Shown here: positions 48,487 to 58,254 of the stretch, piece by piece
How the letters are laid out: every line of letters begins with the position of its first letter
Position numbering within the stretch: the stretch's first letter is position 1
DNA from: Aldehydirespirator sp965116195
GTDB taxonomy: Bacteria > Actinomycetota > Acidimicrobiia > Acidimicrobiales > Aldehydirespiratoraceae
Assembly: GCA_965116195.1 (NCBI GenBank)
Contig: OZ220491.1
Span: 1,302,001 to 1,366,000 of the forward strand
Length of the DNA: 64,000 bases
Direction: 5' to 3'
Made by a program: the position numbers and the translations under genes
The notes under the pieces: model-generated
The model's input: the letters and a program-made list of their open reading frames with translations, nothing else
The model's database searches: none
Told to the model about the DNA's origin: nothing

Positions 48487-48618
48487 CCGGTTGCCCCTCA
48501 CGGCCATTATCTAGTCCTTCCACCATGCCGCACCCGTGACCCTCGCCTGCGTGTGCGTCTGCCGCGACACCGTTGTGAAGTGTCCAGCCATGCAATCTCA
48601 CCACAAACACCCGTGACA

Positions 48619-49857
48619 ATGACCCGCGACCATTGCGACATGGCAGTGATTGGTGCCGGGCCGGCTGGAGCCGCCACGGCCATACGCGCCGCTCGCGGGG
48701 GTGCCCGGGTGATGGTGTTCGAGAAGGCCTCGCCCGGGCGTGACAAGGTGTGCGGTGACGGTCTGACACCGAGGGCCGTGACTGCGCTGTCACAGTTGAA
48801 CATCGGCATTGAGGGCGCGCATCGTATTGATGGTCTGCGCATGATCGCCGGCAACACCCGGCGTGAGTTGCTGTGGCCTGACACCGATCGTTTCGGGCCA
48901 CACGGCGCGGTGTGGCCTCGCCGCGTGCTGGACAAGCACCTGACAGACGCAGCTGCTGCCGCGGGTGCGGAGATCATCTGGAACACTGAAGTCGTTCCGA
49001 CCATCACCGATGACGGCACGGTCACCGGCGTGGAGTTGAGCGCTGGTGGCAGGCGCTGGCAGGCTGACCTGGTGGTTGTGGCCACCGGTGCACCGGGCAC
49101 TGTGGCACGGCTGCTGGGTGCCGAGAGGGTGACCTCGGAACCCTACGGCTTGGCCATACGCACCTATGCCTCCAGCCCCCGCCATGCTGACCGTCATCTG
49201 GAGGCTTGTCTCACCTTGCGTGGTGCCGATGACGGAGATGAGTGGGTGCCCGGATATGGCTGGGTGTTTCCTGCGGGCGACGGAACCGTCAACATAGGTG
49301 TTGGAGCTTTGTCAACGATGAAGGGCTTTCGCAAGCTCAACCTCAATCGTCTGTTGTCCGACTATCGCTCTCTGATAGCCAGCGAATGGGAGCTGAGCGA
49401 GAACCTGGAGCGGCCCCGTGCCTGGAGACTGCCCATGAGTGTCGTCAGTCGCCACGGGCCTGGCTGGGCTGCGGTGGGTGACGCAGCCGGTTTGGTCAAT
49501 CCCATGAACGGGGAGGGCATCGACTACGGGCTGGAATCCGGGATACTGCTGGCCGATCTGTTTCTGGCTGATCCTGCCACCGCCCCTGCTGTGTATGACC
49601 GTGTGATCGGGGAGCGTTTCGACAGCTTCCTGCGCACCGGCCGCCGTTTCAGTTTCCTGATCGGGCACCCCTGGATCCTGCGTAACGGACTGCGTCTGGC
49701 GGTCGGAACCCAGGCCGTGGCTGACATCACTCTTCAGGTGATGGGCAACCTGATTGACAGCGACACACCGGGAGCAGCATCAAGGGTGCTGAAACTGGCC
49801 GACCGGGGCCTCAAACTGGCAGACCCACTCCTGCGCCGCACCCGCGCCGCCGCCTGA
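48619..49857 (+). CDS. Geranylgeranyl-reductase family FAD enzyme (MenJ-like)
   Basis: About 412 aa. FAD-binding VIGAGPAGAATAIRAA, PGRDKVCGDGLTPRAV and VGDAAGLVNPMNGEGIDYG are the family hallmarks. Mycobacterial MenJ of this family reduces one double bond of the menaquinone side chain; other members reduce archaeal-type lipids. Membrane association is likely. ATG 48619 or GTG 48613 start. Its 3' end is duplicated downstream. Confidence 0.9.
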   Translation: MTRDHCDMAVIGAGPAGAATAIRAARGGARVMVFEKASPGRDKVCGDGLTPRAVTALSQLNIGIEGAHRIDGLRMIAGNTRRELLWPDTDRFGPHGAVWPRRVLDKHLTDAAAAAGAEIIWNTEVVPTITDDGTVTGVELSAGGRRWQADLVVVATGAPGTVARLLGAERVTSEPYGLAIRTYASSPRHADRHLEACLTLRGADDGDEWVPGYGWVFPAGDGTVNIGVGALSTMKGFRKLNLNRLLSDYRSLIASEWELSENLERPRAWRLPMSVVSRHGPGWAAVGDAAGLVNPMNGEGIDYGLESGILLADLFLADPATAPAVYDRVIGERFDSFLRTGRRFSFLIGHPWILRNGLRLAVGTQAVADITLQVMGNLIDSDTPGAASRVLKLADRGLKLADPLLRRTRAAA

Positions 49858-49884
49858 AGCAGCCACCAGTGAAGTTCGCCACCC

Positions 49885-50047
49885 CATGACCAACAAGCCC
49901 GCACCAGCGCTGGGGATCGGCGAGCCTTGGCGCTATGGAGTTCGCTGACCAATGACCGACAAGCCCGCACCAGCATCACGGGCGTCGAAAATGGCCGACC
50001 GGGGCCTCAAGCCGGCAGACCCGCTGCTACGCCGCCCGCACCGCTAG
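49885..50047. repeat. Echoes of the reductase 3' end and of the ppc start
   Basis: 49970-50044 is a decayed copy of the last 25 codons of the reductase gene (49773-49846). ATGACC(A/G)ACAAGCCCGCACC at 49886 and 49952 (period 66) matches the ppc start 2.1 kb away. Confidence 0.82.
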
Positions 50048-50082
50048 ACTGACGTAACGAGACAGGCTTGTCTGGGGGTGAC

Positions 50083-50730
50083 ATGAAGCAACGCAACTCA
50101 CTCAGAGACTGGGTGATCTCGTTGGCACCCGCAACGGTGTTCGGATTAGATGAAGCCAAAAAGGCTTGCCCAGCCAAGTCACATGATGCTATCAAATCTG
50201 GATTAAGTCGGCTCTGCCAAGGCACCGATCCATATTTGGTCAGACTGGTTCGGGGTCTTTACAGTCGTAGATCGATAGGTGAACAATATCCATGCACTAT
50301 GGATACGCAAGTCTCTCTCACCTTGCCTTGGATGATCGCTGGTGAAGGTGCGGGATTGGCACCGCCGAACATTATCAATGTGTTCGGATGGTCAACTCAA
50401 GTACCGGCAAAAACGAACATAGTAGTTATAGGGCGTCCACCCAAACCGCCATTGGACACTGTGAAGTATTGGCAACGTTCCAACCACCAAAGGCGGCTGT
50501 TAAGCACAGCTGAGGTATCGCTACTCGAGGCTGCGAATGGCTTTGATATGTACTCTGAGATAGATTGGAATGTGGGTTTGGAAACACTGAAGCGCAAGAG
50601 ACATCATGTCAAAAATCCTACGACAATCAATGCTGCCTTGTTCCTTGAGACAGCAGCCCACGAGTCATACAGAGGCAACCAGTTTCTACATCGGTGTGAA
50701 GAGATAGCTAAAGTTTATGCCGAAGCCTAG
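50083..50730 (+). CDS. AbiEi-type antitoxin (type IV toxin-antitoxin)
   Basis: 215 aa. N-terminal winged-helix region (SLRDWVISLAPATVFGLDEAKKA) with LVRGLYS, then a C-terminal domain of the DUF6088/AbiEi type. AbiEi represses its own operon and neutralises AbiEii. Base composition is more AT-rich than the neighbours, which suggests acquisition. ATG 50083 follows GGGGGTG. It is followed after 173 bp by the toxin gene, which is an unusually large gap for AbiE. Confidence 0.82.
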   Translation: MKQRNSLRDWVISLAPATVFGLDEAKKACPAKSHDAIKSGLSRLCQGTDPYLVRLVRGLYSRRSIGEQYPCTMDTQVSLTLPWMIAGEGAGLAPPNIINVFGWSTQVPAKTNIVVIGRPPKPPLDTVKYWQRSNHQRRLLSTAEVSLLEAANGFDMYSEIDWNVGLETLKRKRHHVKNPTTINAALFLETAAHESYRGNQFLHRCEEIAKVYAEA

Positions 50731-50903
50731 ACGTAGATATCAGGGCCATGCAACTTCTCCATGTGGGCCAACTCCTCCAAGTGAACCGCCACCCCAGCAC
50801 TCGGAGCTTTGCCATAAAGGTCAAGGGCAGTCCGGTGTCGATGCCTACGCGTTAAGGTTATCGTCGCAGATGCTGCTGCATTTGCTGTGCTCTAGTTTGT
50901 ATT

Positions 50904-51875
50904 GTGTACAGTTTACCTAGATCACTATTAGACAATCTGATCAACTTGTCCGCCAGAGAACTCGGGATCCCAGAGTACTATGTTGAGAAAGACATTCATG
51001 TTACAGAGACTATCCGCCATGCTGTGTATCAATCAAAGTTGGAAGCAGGAGGCTTGACCGTTTTTCAGGGCGGAACTTCGCTAGCAAAAGCAGGACTGTT
51101 GCGTAGATTTTCAGAAGATATAGATGTAATTTTAGTACCCCCAGACAATCAGACATTTGGGCGAAACCGAAAACGCAGAATGCGTAAAGAGGTGACTGAT
51201 CACTTGCAGACCAATACCGACTTAAAGGTAAATGAGTATAGACCAGGGCGAGCCTATACTTCAGTCACTCTTGAATACGAGAGCGTATACACCTCTGATA
51301 GATATGCAATAGGTGAAGCTGCCATAGGTGAGGTGAAGGTTGAATACACCTTCCGCGAACAGTTGCCGGGTTATCAGCAGTATCAGAGGATCACTTCCTG
51401 TATCGGAGATGTAGCGGCAGAAACATACCCTGAATTGTTGAACGAGTATCCTGTTTTGCGTCCTTTTTCGGTATTGATGGGCGCGCCGATAATAGTTATA
51501 GTTGACAAGCTAGATGCGATGCACTGGCGTAGTGAAGCTGAAGATATTGAAGGCATCCAAAGGAGGCCACGCGATGTATACGATCTTGCAATGTTGCTTT
51601 CTAATCCTAAGGTCAGATCTACGATCAACTCTGAAGAAGTTGCTGCTATCCACAGCACTGTAGCTTCGGGACTGTCATCTGTGACGCAACAACGAAAGCG
51701 CGCGAGACCAGCAGGCGGGTTCGCAAGGTCTAGAGCTTTCCAGGCAGGCCATCCTGCTTGTGAAGCCTTGCGAGCGGCCTATCCCAAGGTACGCCAGTTT
51801 GTCTACAGCAACAACGACTGGATAGACTTTGACGAGGCGCTCGATATCATCAAAGGTAATGCTGACATCTTGTGA
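50904..51875 (+). CDS. AbiEii/AbiGii-type nucleotidyltransferase toxin
   Basis: 323 aa. Motif I GGTSLAK (56-62) followed by SEDID (70-74), motif III DKLDA (201-205) and motif IV RDVYDLAM (223-230) are all present, so the active site appears intact. AbiEii toxins transfer nucleotides, typically to tRNA or using GTP, and arrest growth during phage infection. GTG 50904 start. AT-rich like its partner; lies between the reductase and ppc. Confidence 0.86.
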   Translation: MYSLPRSLLDNLINLSARELGIPEYYVEKDIHVTETIRHAVYQSKLEAGGLTVFQGGTSLAKAGLLRRFSEDIDVILVPPDNQTFGRNRKRRMRKEVTDHLQTNTDLKVNEYRPGRAYTSVTLEYESVYTSDRYAIGEAAIGEVKVEYTFREQLPGYQQYQRITSCIGDVAAETYPELLNEYPVLRPFSVLMGAPIIVIVDKLDAMHWRSEAEDIEGIQRRPRDVYDLAMLLSNPKVRSTINSEEVAAIHSTVASGLSSVTQQRKRARPAGGFARSRAFQAGHPACEALRAAYPKVRQFVYSNNDWIDFDEALDIIKGNADIL

Positions 51876-51920
51876 CCGCGTCTTGCTGTGCTACACAAAC
51901 CGTAGACTCTGTATGCGAAT

Positions 51921-51961
51921 CACAGGAGGCTCACCCCGTCACACTGCTACCAACTTCTATG
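51921..51961 (+). repeat. 41-bp mobile-element-related repeat, copy 1
   Basis: 40 of 41 bases match 55862-55902. Begins CACAGGAGGCTCACCCCGTC. Lies between the AbiE pair and ppc and marks a likely element remnant. Confidence 0.8.
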
Positions 51962-51996
51962 ACCATTACAATTAGCGGCAAGCGGAGGCAAGCCCG

Positions 51997-54819
51997 TTGA
52001 CCAACAAGACTGCACCAGCGGCACGCAGCTTGTTTGAGGATGGGCTTGGGGGGGCAGGCGGACGGCTTGACGACGATGACGCGCTTGCACCAAGGCGTGA
52101 GGTTGACTCGGTTCTGCGGGGCGACATTCGCCGGCTGGGGCGGCAGTTGGGCGACGCGCTTGTGCGTCAGCACGGCCAGGAGTTGCTGGAGAGTGTGGAG
52201 CAGGTACGGCACCTGTCCCGGGGTCTGCGCCGCACCGACCAGGACAAGGGGCCTCTCGCGGACTTGCTGGCGGGTTCTGATGTGGCCGATGCCGGCCGCC
52301 TGGCTCGTGCCTTCACGGTCTACTTTCACCTGGCAAACACGGCTGAGCAGGTTCATCGCATTGATGACCTGACCGAGAGGCGCGCAGCTGCCTCAAGCCG
52401 CTTCGGTGAGATGGTTACCCGCTTGAGACACACGGGTATTCCCGATGAAGACATAATCGCGACGGTTGGTTCAGCACGACTGCAACCTGTTTTCACCGCC
52501 CATCCCACCGAGGTGTCACGTCGCTCGATCCTGGACAAGTTGGCCGAGATCTCCAAGCTGATCGAGTTGCGTCTCCAATCCGGTGCGGACACTGCTGCCC
52601 AACGTCGGGTTGATCGGCGTGTGGACGAGTTGATCGACGCCATCTGGCTGACAGACGAACTGCGCCGACAGCGACCCGACCCGCTGGAGGAGGCACGGTC
52701 AATCCTGTACTTCCTCACCGAGATCGTCACCGACGGTGTGCCCGAACTGCTCGATGATGTCAACGCAGCACTGGCCTCGCTGGGCGGGGGCGGGGGCCTT
52801 GATCCGGACTGTTCGCCGATCCGTTTCGGGTCATGGGTGGGCGGTGACCGTGACGGCAATCCAAACGTCACCTCGGCGACCACCGTGCGGGTGTTGCAGT
52901 TCCAGCGCCAGCGTGCCCTGCGGATCTTGGTGAACGAGGTTGAGCAACTGTCCTCGGAGTTGAGTGTCGGGCTGGCCGTGCGAGGTGTCTCCGGTGAACT
53001 GGCCGAACGCCTTTCACGCGATCGTGAGCAGTTTCCCGAGGTCATGGCACGCTTCGTGACCCTCAGCGCAGGCGAGCCCTACCGTCAGCGCCTGGCCGTC
53101 ATCCATCACAGACTGCAGGCCACCGCTGCCACGCCCCCCACAGGTGCCGCCTGCTACTCGACGGTTGCGGAACTGGAGGCTGATCTGGCCGTTATCGGCC
53201 GTTCCTTGGAGGCCAACGGCGGCAGCCTGCTGGCTCGCGGACGGCTGGCGCGGGTTCGTCGCATAGCCGCGATGATCGGCTTTGACCTGGCCACACTCGA
53301 CATTCGTGAGCATTCGGATCGCCACCATCGCGCCCTGGCCAAGCTCTTCGAACCGCTGGACATCGGCTATGAGCAACTTTCGCGTGACGAACGCACGGCT
53401 CTGCTGACTGCTGAGTTGGTTGGTGCCCGTCCCCTGGCCATGCCCGGGCGGAGCCTGGGTGGCGAGGCCGGTGACACCCTGGAGGTGTTCCGTGTGTTAC
53501 GACGCGAGATGGATGCTCGCGGTGACCAGATCGTGAACAGCTACATCGTGTCAATGACCCGCGGTGTGGATGACCTGCTGGCTGCGGTGGTGCTGGCACG
53601 TGAGGCCGGTCTGGTGGATGTGGGGGCGCAGGTCGCTCGTATCGGTTTCGTGCCGTTGTTCGAGACCATCGACGACCTGCGAGCCGCCGGCACGGTGCTG
53701 CGGAAGCTGCTGGCCACCGGGCCGTACCGCAAGTTGGTGGAGCTACGTGGTCACGCGCAGGAGGTGATGGTCGGCTACTCGGACTCCAACAAGGACGGGG
53801 GCATCGCAACCTCTCAGTGGGAGATACACAAGACCCTGCGGGCCATCACCGAGGTCTCCGCCGAGACCGGTGTTCATATCACCGTGTTCCACGGACGTGG
53901 TGGCACCGTCGGGCGGGGCGGTGGCCCGACCCATGCCTCGATCCTGAGCCAGCCACCCGGTGCTGTGAACGGCACCTTGAAACTCACTGAGCAGGGCGAG
54001 GTGGTGGCCGACAAGTACGGCCTGCCCCGTCTGGCCTACCGCAACCTGGAGTTGGCTTTCGCCGCGGTGGTGGAGGCCTCGCTTGCCCATCGCGTGCCTC
54101 GGCACGCAACCGAGGTCACCGGTCGTTGGAACAGTGTCATGGAGTTGGTTTCCAGCGCTGCTTACGATGCCTACCGGGCGTTCCTGCAGGCTCCGGGGCT
54201 GGTTGAGTATTTCCGAACGTCCACTCCGGTTGAGGAGTTGGCGGACATGAACATCGGCTCGCGTCCGGCTCGGCGTGGGGCCGCGAGCAGCGGCATCAAG
54301 GGACTGCGGGCTATTCCGTGGGTGTTCGGCTGGACCCAGTCCCGCCAGATCGTGCCGGGCTGGTTCGGGGTCGGCGCTGGCCTAGCGGCGGCGCGCGCTG
54401 CGGGCATGGAAGCCGACCTCAAGAACATGTATGAGGAGTGGCAGTTCTTCAGGACATTCATATCCAATGTCGAGATGACGCTGTTCAAGACCGACCTGGC
54501 GATTGCCCGTCATTATGTGGTAATGCTGGTTGACCCGGCGCTGCATCATCACTTTGACACGGTGGCCGACGAGTATGACCGCACCGTGGCCCAGATCACA
54601 GCACTGACCGGTCGGGGCCTGCTCGGTGACTTGCCGATCCTGCGCCGCACGCTGGCCGTGCGTGACGCCTATCTCGACCCCGTGAATGTACTGCAGGCCG
54701 AACTGTTGGCCCGCTACCGCAATGGTCGCTACAACAACCCCGACGAACAAGACCTGTTGCGCCGCAACCTGCTACTGACCATCAACGGAGTAGCAGCCGG
54801 CCTGCGAAACACCGGCTGA
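51997..54819 (+). CDS. ppc: Phosphoenolpyruvate carboxylase
   Basis: Carboxylates PEP to oxaloacetate to refill the TCA cycle. 940 aa. Catalytic His in FTAHPTEVSRRS, GSWVGGDRDGNPNV, GYSDSNKDGG and FHGRGGTVGRGGGP are all intact. The start appears to be TTG 51997 with GGAGG 8 nt upstream. The first ~55 residues are less conserved. Ancestral upstream sequence seems to be at 49885, displaced by the AbiE insertion. IS481 lies 17 bp after the stop. Confidence 0.96.
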   Translation: MTNKTAPAARSLFEDGLGGAGGRLDDDDALAPRREVDSVLRGDIRRLGRQLGDALVRQHGQELLESVEQVRHLSRGLRRTDQDKGPLADLLAGSDVADAGRLARAFTVYFHLANTAEQVHRIDDLTERRAAASSRFGEMVTRLRHTGIPDEDIIATVGSARLQPVFTAHPTEVSRRSILDKLAEISKLIELRLQSGADTAAQRRVDRRVDELIDAIWLTDELRRQRPDPLEEARSILYFLTEIVTDGVPELLDDVNAALASLGGGGGLDPDCSPIRFGSWVGGDRDGNPNVTSATTVRVLQFQRQRALRILVNEVEQLSSELSVGLAVRGVSGELAERLSRDREQFPEVMARFVTLSAGEPYRQRLAVIHHRLQATAATPPTGAACYSTVAELEADLAVIGRSLEANGGSLLARGRLARVRRIAAMIGFDLATLDIREHSDRHHRALAKLFEPLDIGYEQLSRDERTALLTAELVGARPLAMPGRSLGGEAGDTLEVFRVLRREMDARGDQIVNSYIVSMTRGVDDLLAAVVLAREAGLVDVGAQVARIGFVPLFETIDDLRAAGTVLRKLLATGPYRKLVELRGHAQEVMVGYSDSNKDGGIATSQWEIHKTLRAITEVSAETGVHITVFHGRGGTVGRGGGPTHASILSQPPGAVNGTLKLTEQGEVVADKYGLPRLAYRNLELAFAAVVEASLAHRVPRHATEVTGRWNSVMELVSSAAYDAYRAFLQAPGLVEYFRTSTPVEELADMNIGSRPARRGAASSGIKGLRAIPWVFGWTQSRQIVPGWFGVGAGLAAARAAGMEADLKNMYEEWQFFRTFISNVEMTLFKTDLAIARHYVVMLVDPALHHHFDTVADEYDRTVAQITALTGRGLLGDLPILRRTLAVRDAYLDPVNVLQAELLARYRNGRYNNPDEQDLLRRNLLLTINGVAAGLRNTG

Positions 54820-54836
54820 CATCTGACTATTCTTGC

Positions 54837-55856
54837 TGTAGGATCTCTAACTGTCAGTTCGCGTGAGGTTGTATGCACGTGATGCGGGTGGGCCGCCTAT
54901 GGCGGTGTGGTATCGGTGGCGATTGTAGTTGTGGATCCAGCGTGTGAGGCGTTTGCGGCGGTCGTTTTCGGATCGGAATTTGCGGGCGTATAGGAATTCG
55001 TTGGCGATGGTGCGGTTGAAGCGTTCGGCTTTGCCGTTGGTTTGGGGCCGGTAGGGTCGGGTGCGTCGGTGTTTGATAGCCCGCTTGGCGAGTAGGTCTG
55101 CGAAGTCGTTGGAGGTGAAGTTCGGACCGTTGTCGGTTAGGACTTCGTCTACGGGCATGTTGTTGGACCAGAACCAGTCCTGCGCGTTTTTCCAGAACTT
55201 GACCAGGGTGGCAGCGGTTTCGTTGTCGCGCGGTTCGACGTAGGCCACCCTGGAGTGGTCATCTATCGCGACGTGTAGGTACGTGTAGCTGACCCGGCGG
55301 CGTTTGGAACGATCTCGTTTGTTGCGGCGTGCCTGCTCAGAGTCGCGGCCGTGGACACGCCAGCCGCCCCCCGGGGGGATGTTGGCAACCTTTTTGATGT
55401 CAAGATGTACCAGCTCGCCTGGGTCGTCTCGTTCGTAACGGCGGATCACTCTGCCGGTGGGCTTGTCCAGATGGTCAAGCCGGTTCAGACCGTTACGACA
55501 CAAGACCCGCCAGACCGTGGACTGCGCCACCCCGGTACGCCAAGCCAGATACGCCGGTCCTCTACGCGTGCTCTGCCGCAGGCGGCATATCCGCTGCTCC
55601 AACTTCGCCGGTGTGCGACGAGGCGAACAACGCGGCCGCGAGGACCGGTCCACCAGACCTGCCACGCCCTTAGCGCGGTAACGGCTGTACCACCTCGACA
55701 CCGTGCCCCGCGACACGCCCATCTGCTTAGCCACCACAGACTGAGGCGTACCCGCCTCAACCCGCTCAACCATCATCAACCGTCCCCTCGGCGTCAACCG
55801 AGCATCAACATGAACCACAAGAGCCTCCTGTGCGATAGTCGGTCCAATACACCACA
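54837..55856 (-). mobile_element. IS481-family insertion sequence
   Basis: About 1020 bp. Right end TGTGGTGTATTGGACCGACT (minus strand reading inward) and a diverged left end TGTAGGATCTCTAACTGTCA. Contains one transposase gene. No convincing target duplication is seen. Confidence 0.8.
54847..55818 (-). CDS. IS481-family transposase
   Basis: About 323 aa. N-terminal HTH (SVVAKQMGVSRGTVSRWYSRY), then an rve-type DDE domain: HLDIKKV, LTDNGPNF and NGKAERFNRT with the catalytic Glu. GTG 55818 is preceded by AGGAGG at a 5-nt spacing. It looks intact, so the element may be mobile. Confidence 0.93.
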   Translation of the reverse strand: MVHVDARLTPRGRLMMVERVEAGTPQSVVAKQMGVSRGTVSRWYSRYRAKGVAGLVDRSSRPRCSPRRTPAKLEQRICRLRQSTRRGPAYLAWRTGVAQSTVWRVLCRNGLNRLDHLDKPTGRVIRRYERDDPGELVHLDIKKVANIPPGGGWRVHGRDSEQARRNKRDRSKRRRVSYTYLHVAIDDHSRVAYVEPRDNETAATLVKFWKNAQDWFWSNNMPVDEVLTDNGPNFTSNDFADLLAKRAIKHRRTRPYRPQTNGKAERFNRTIANEFLYARKFRSENDRRKRLTRWIHNYNRHRYHTAIGGPPASRAYNLTRTDS

Positions 55857-55861
55857 TCTAC

Positions 55862-55902
55862 CACAGGAGGCTCACCCCGTCACACTGCTACCAACCTCTA
55901 TG
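55862..55902 (+). repeat. 41-bp mobile-element-related repeat, copy 2
   Basis: Matches 51921-51961 with one mismatch. CACAGGAGGCTC is also inverted relative to the IS481 leader (GAGCCTCCTGTG at 55831). It ends at the ATG of the IS30 fragment. Confidence 0.8.
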
Positions 55903-56688
55903 TCCACTACACCCAAAACACCCAGGTTGGTTGTGGATGTGGTGTTGGCTGAGGCGGTGCTGGAACGCCTTGAGCAGCGGTGGTCACCGGCCGCGATCGC
56001 GGCTGATCTGCGGATGTGGGGGCAGCGGGTGTGCGCGGAGACGATCTACCGGGCCTGCTACAACAGTTCCACGGGTGGTTTGTTGGCAGGGTGTTGGCGT
56101 TTGCTGCCGCGGCAGCGACGCCGCCGCAAACCCACAAGCCGCGGTGAGGCGACCAAACACGGTGTTTTGGGTGCCTATCGGCCTGTCAGCGACAGGCCTG
56201 CGCAAGCCGACGAGCGAACCGAGGCCGGTCACTGGGAAGGAGACCTCATCATCGGCAAAGCCAACCAAACCGCTGTAGCCACGCTGGTGGAACGCGTCAG
56301 TCGTCACACCCTGGTCGTGGGCCTGCCCAACGGCTACGACGCCACCTCACTAGCAACCGCAGTCACAAACGCTCTAGCAGCTGAGCCTGCTGACATGGTC
56401 AAAACCCTCACCTGGGACCAAGGCCGCGAAATGACACACTGGCAACACATCGAAAACGCGTTGAACATACAAATCTACTTCTGCGAACCCCGCTCACCCT
56501 GGCAACGCCCCAGCAACGAACAAACCAACGGACTCCTCAGACGCTGGCTCCCCAAAAGCACCGTCCTACCCCACAACCCCGTACACCTCGCCCTCATCGG
56601 AGACAACCTCAACACCATGCCCCGCAAACTCCACAACTGGCAAAACGCACAAACCATCTACAATCACCACAATTGCAACCACCGATAG
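55900..56688 (+). CDS. IS30-family transposase, N-terminally truncated
   Basis: About 262 aa covering the C-terminal part. Catalytic segments EGDLIIG, LTWDQGREM and SPWQRPSNEQTNG match IS30 transposases, with the last motif slightly altered (normally SPWQRGTNENTNG). The N-terminal HTH half is missing. The frame continues upstream only through antisense IS481. Probably inactive remnant, joined to IS481 by the 41-bp repeat. Confidence 0.85.
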   Translation: MSTTPKTPRLVVDVVLAEAVLERLEQRWSPAAIAADLRMWGQRVCAETIYRACYNSSTGGLLAGCWRLLPRQRRRRKPTSRGEATKHGVLGAYRPVSDRPAQADERTEAGHWEGDLIIGKANQTAVATLVERVSRHTLVVGLPNGYDATSLATAVTNALAAEPADMVKTLTWDQGREMTHWQHIENALNIQIYFCEPRSPWQRPSNEQTNGLLRRWLPKSTVLPHNPVHLALIGDNLNTMPRKLHNWQNAQTIYNHHNCNHR

Positions 56689-56751
56689 AGCTTGCCCTCC
56701 CTAGAATCAGATCTTGTTCTTGAAGTATAATCAGCCTTCTCGAAACATGAA

Positions 56752-58254
56752 TTACCAGCAGATGATCGTATTATCAGAACGAACACCACACCAAGTACCC
56801 CAGCCGGCGCTCACAGACTTGAACACACCAGACGGGGCAACCGACTGCCCATAGTCGTTGCGGCCCCAGCACGTGATCGTATTATCAGAACGAACACCAC
56901 ACGAACTTTCCCAGCCGGCGCTCACAGACTTGAACATACCAGACGGCGCAACCGACTGCCCATGGCTGTTGTCGCCCCAGCACGTGATCGTATTATCAGA
57001 ACGAACACCACACGAATGATACTCGCCGGCGCTCACAGACTTGAACATACCAGACGGCGCAACCGACTGCCCATACTCGTTGCGGCCCCAGCACGTGATC
57101 GTATTATCAGAACGAACACCACACGAACTTTCCCAGCCGGCGCTCACAGACTTGAACATACCAGACGGCGCAACCGACTGCCCATGGCTGTTGTCGCCCC
57201 AGCACGTGATCGTATTATCAGAACGAACACCACACGAATAAAACCCGCCGATGCTCACAGACTTGAACATACCAGACGGCGCAACCGCCTCCCTATAGCC
57301 GCTGCCCCAGCACGTGATCGTATTATCAGAACGAACACCACACGAACTACCCCAGCCGGCGCTCACAGACTTGAACATACCAGACGGCGCAACCGCCTCC
57401 CCAAAGCCGATGCCCCAGCACGTGATCGTATTATCAGAACGAACACCACACGAATGCAACCCGCCGATGCTCACAGACTTGAACATATCAGACGGCGCAA
57501 CCGACTGCCCATGGCTGTTGTCGCCCCAGCACGTGATCGTATTATCAGAACGAACACCACACGAATAAAACCCGCCGATGCTCACAGACTTGAACATACC
57601 AGACGGCGCAACCGACTGCCCATACTCGTTGCGGCCCCAGCACGTGATCGTATTATCAGAACGAACACCACACGAATGCAACCCGCCGGCGCTCACAGAC
57701 TTGAACACACCAGACGGCGCAACCGACCGCCCATGGCTGTTGTCGCCCCAGCACGTGATCGTATTATCAGAACGAACACCACACGAACTACCCCAGCCGG
57801 CGCTCACAGACTTGAACATACCAGACGGCGCAACCGACTGCCCATACACGTTGCGGCCCCAGCACGTGATCGTATTATCAGAACGAACACCACACGAAAT
57901 ACCCCGGCCGGCGCTCACAGACTTGAACACACCAGACGGCGCGACCGACTCCCTAAAGTCGTTGCGGCCCCAGCACGTGATCGTATTATCAGAACGAACA
58001 CCACACGAATCATGCTCGCCGGCGCTCACAGACTTGAACACACCAGACGGCGCAACCGACTGCCCATACTCGTTGTCGCCCCAGCACGTGATCGTATTAT
58101 CAGAACGAACACCACACGAATGATACTCGCCGGCGCTCACAGACTTGAACATACCAGACGGCGCAACCGACTGCCCATAGTCGTTGCGGCCCCAGCACGT
58201 GATCGTATTATCAGAACGAACAGCACACGAATGCAACCCGCCGGCGCTCACAGA
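56752..58254 (-). repeat. 111-bp coding tandem repeat, 14 units
   Basis: Each unit encodes SVSAG...SCGVRSDNTITCWG...SVAPSGMFK. Two units are 108 bp. Variation is concentrated at the three residues after SVSAG and the six after CWG. Confidence 0.93.

Noticed and set aside
55351..55899. N-terminal extension of the IS30 transposase frame
   Set aside because: It is the antisense of the IS481 transposase and end; only the part from 55900 resembles IS30.
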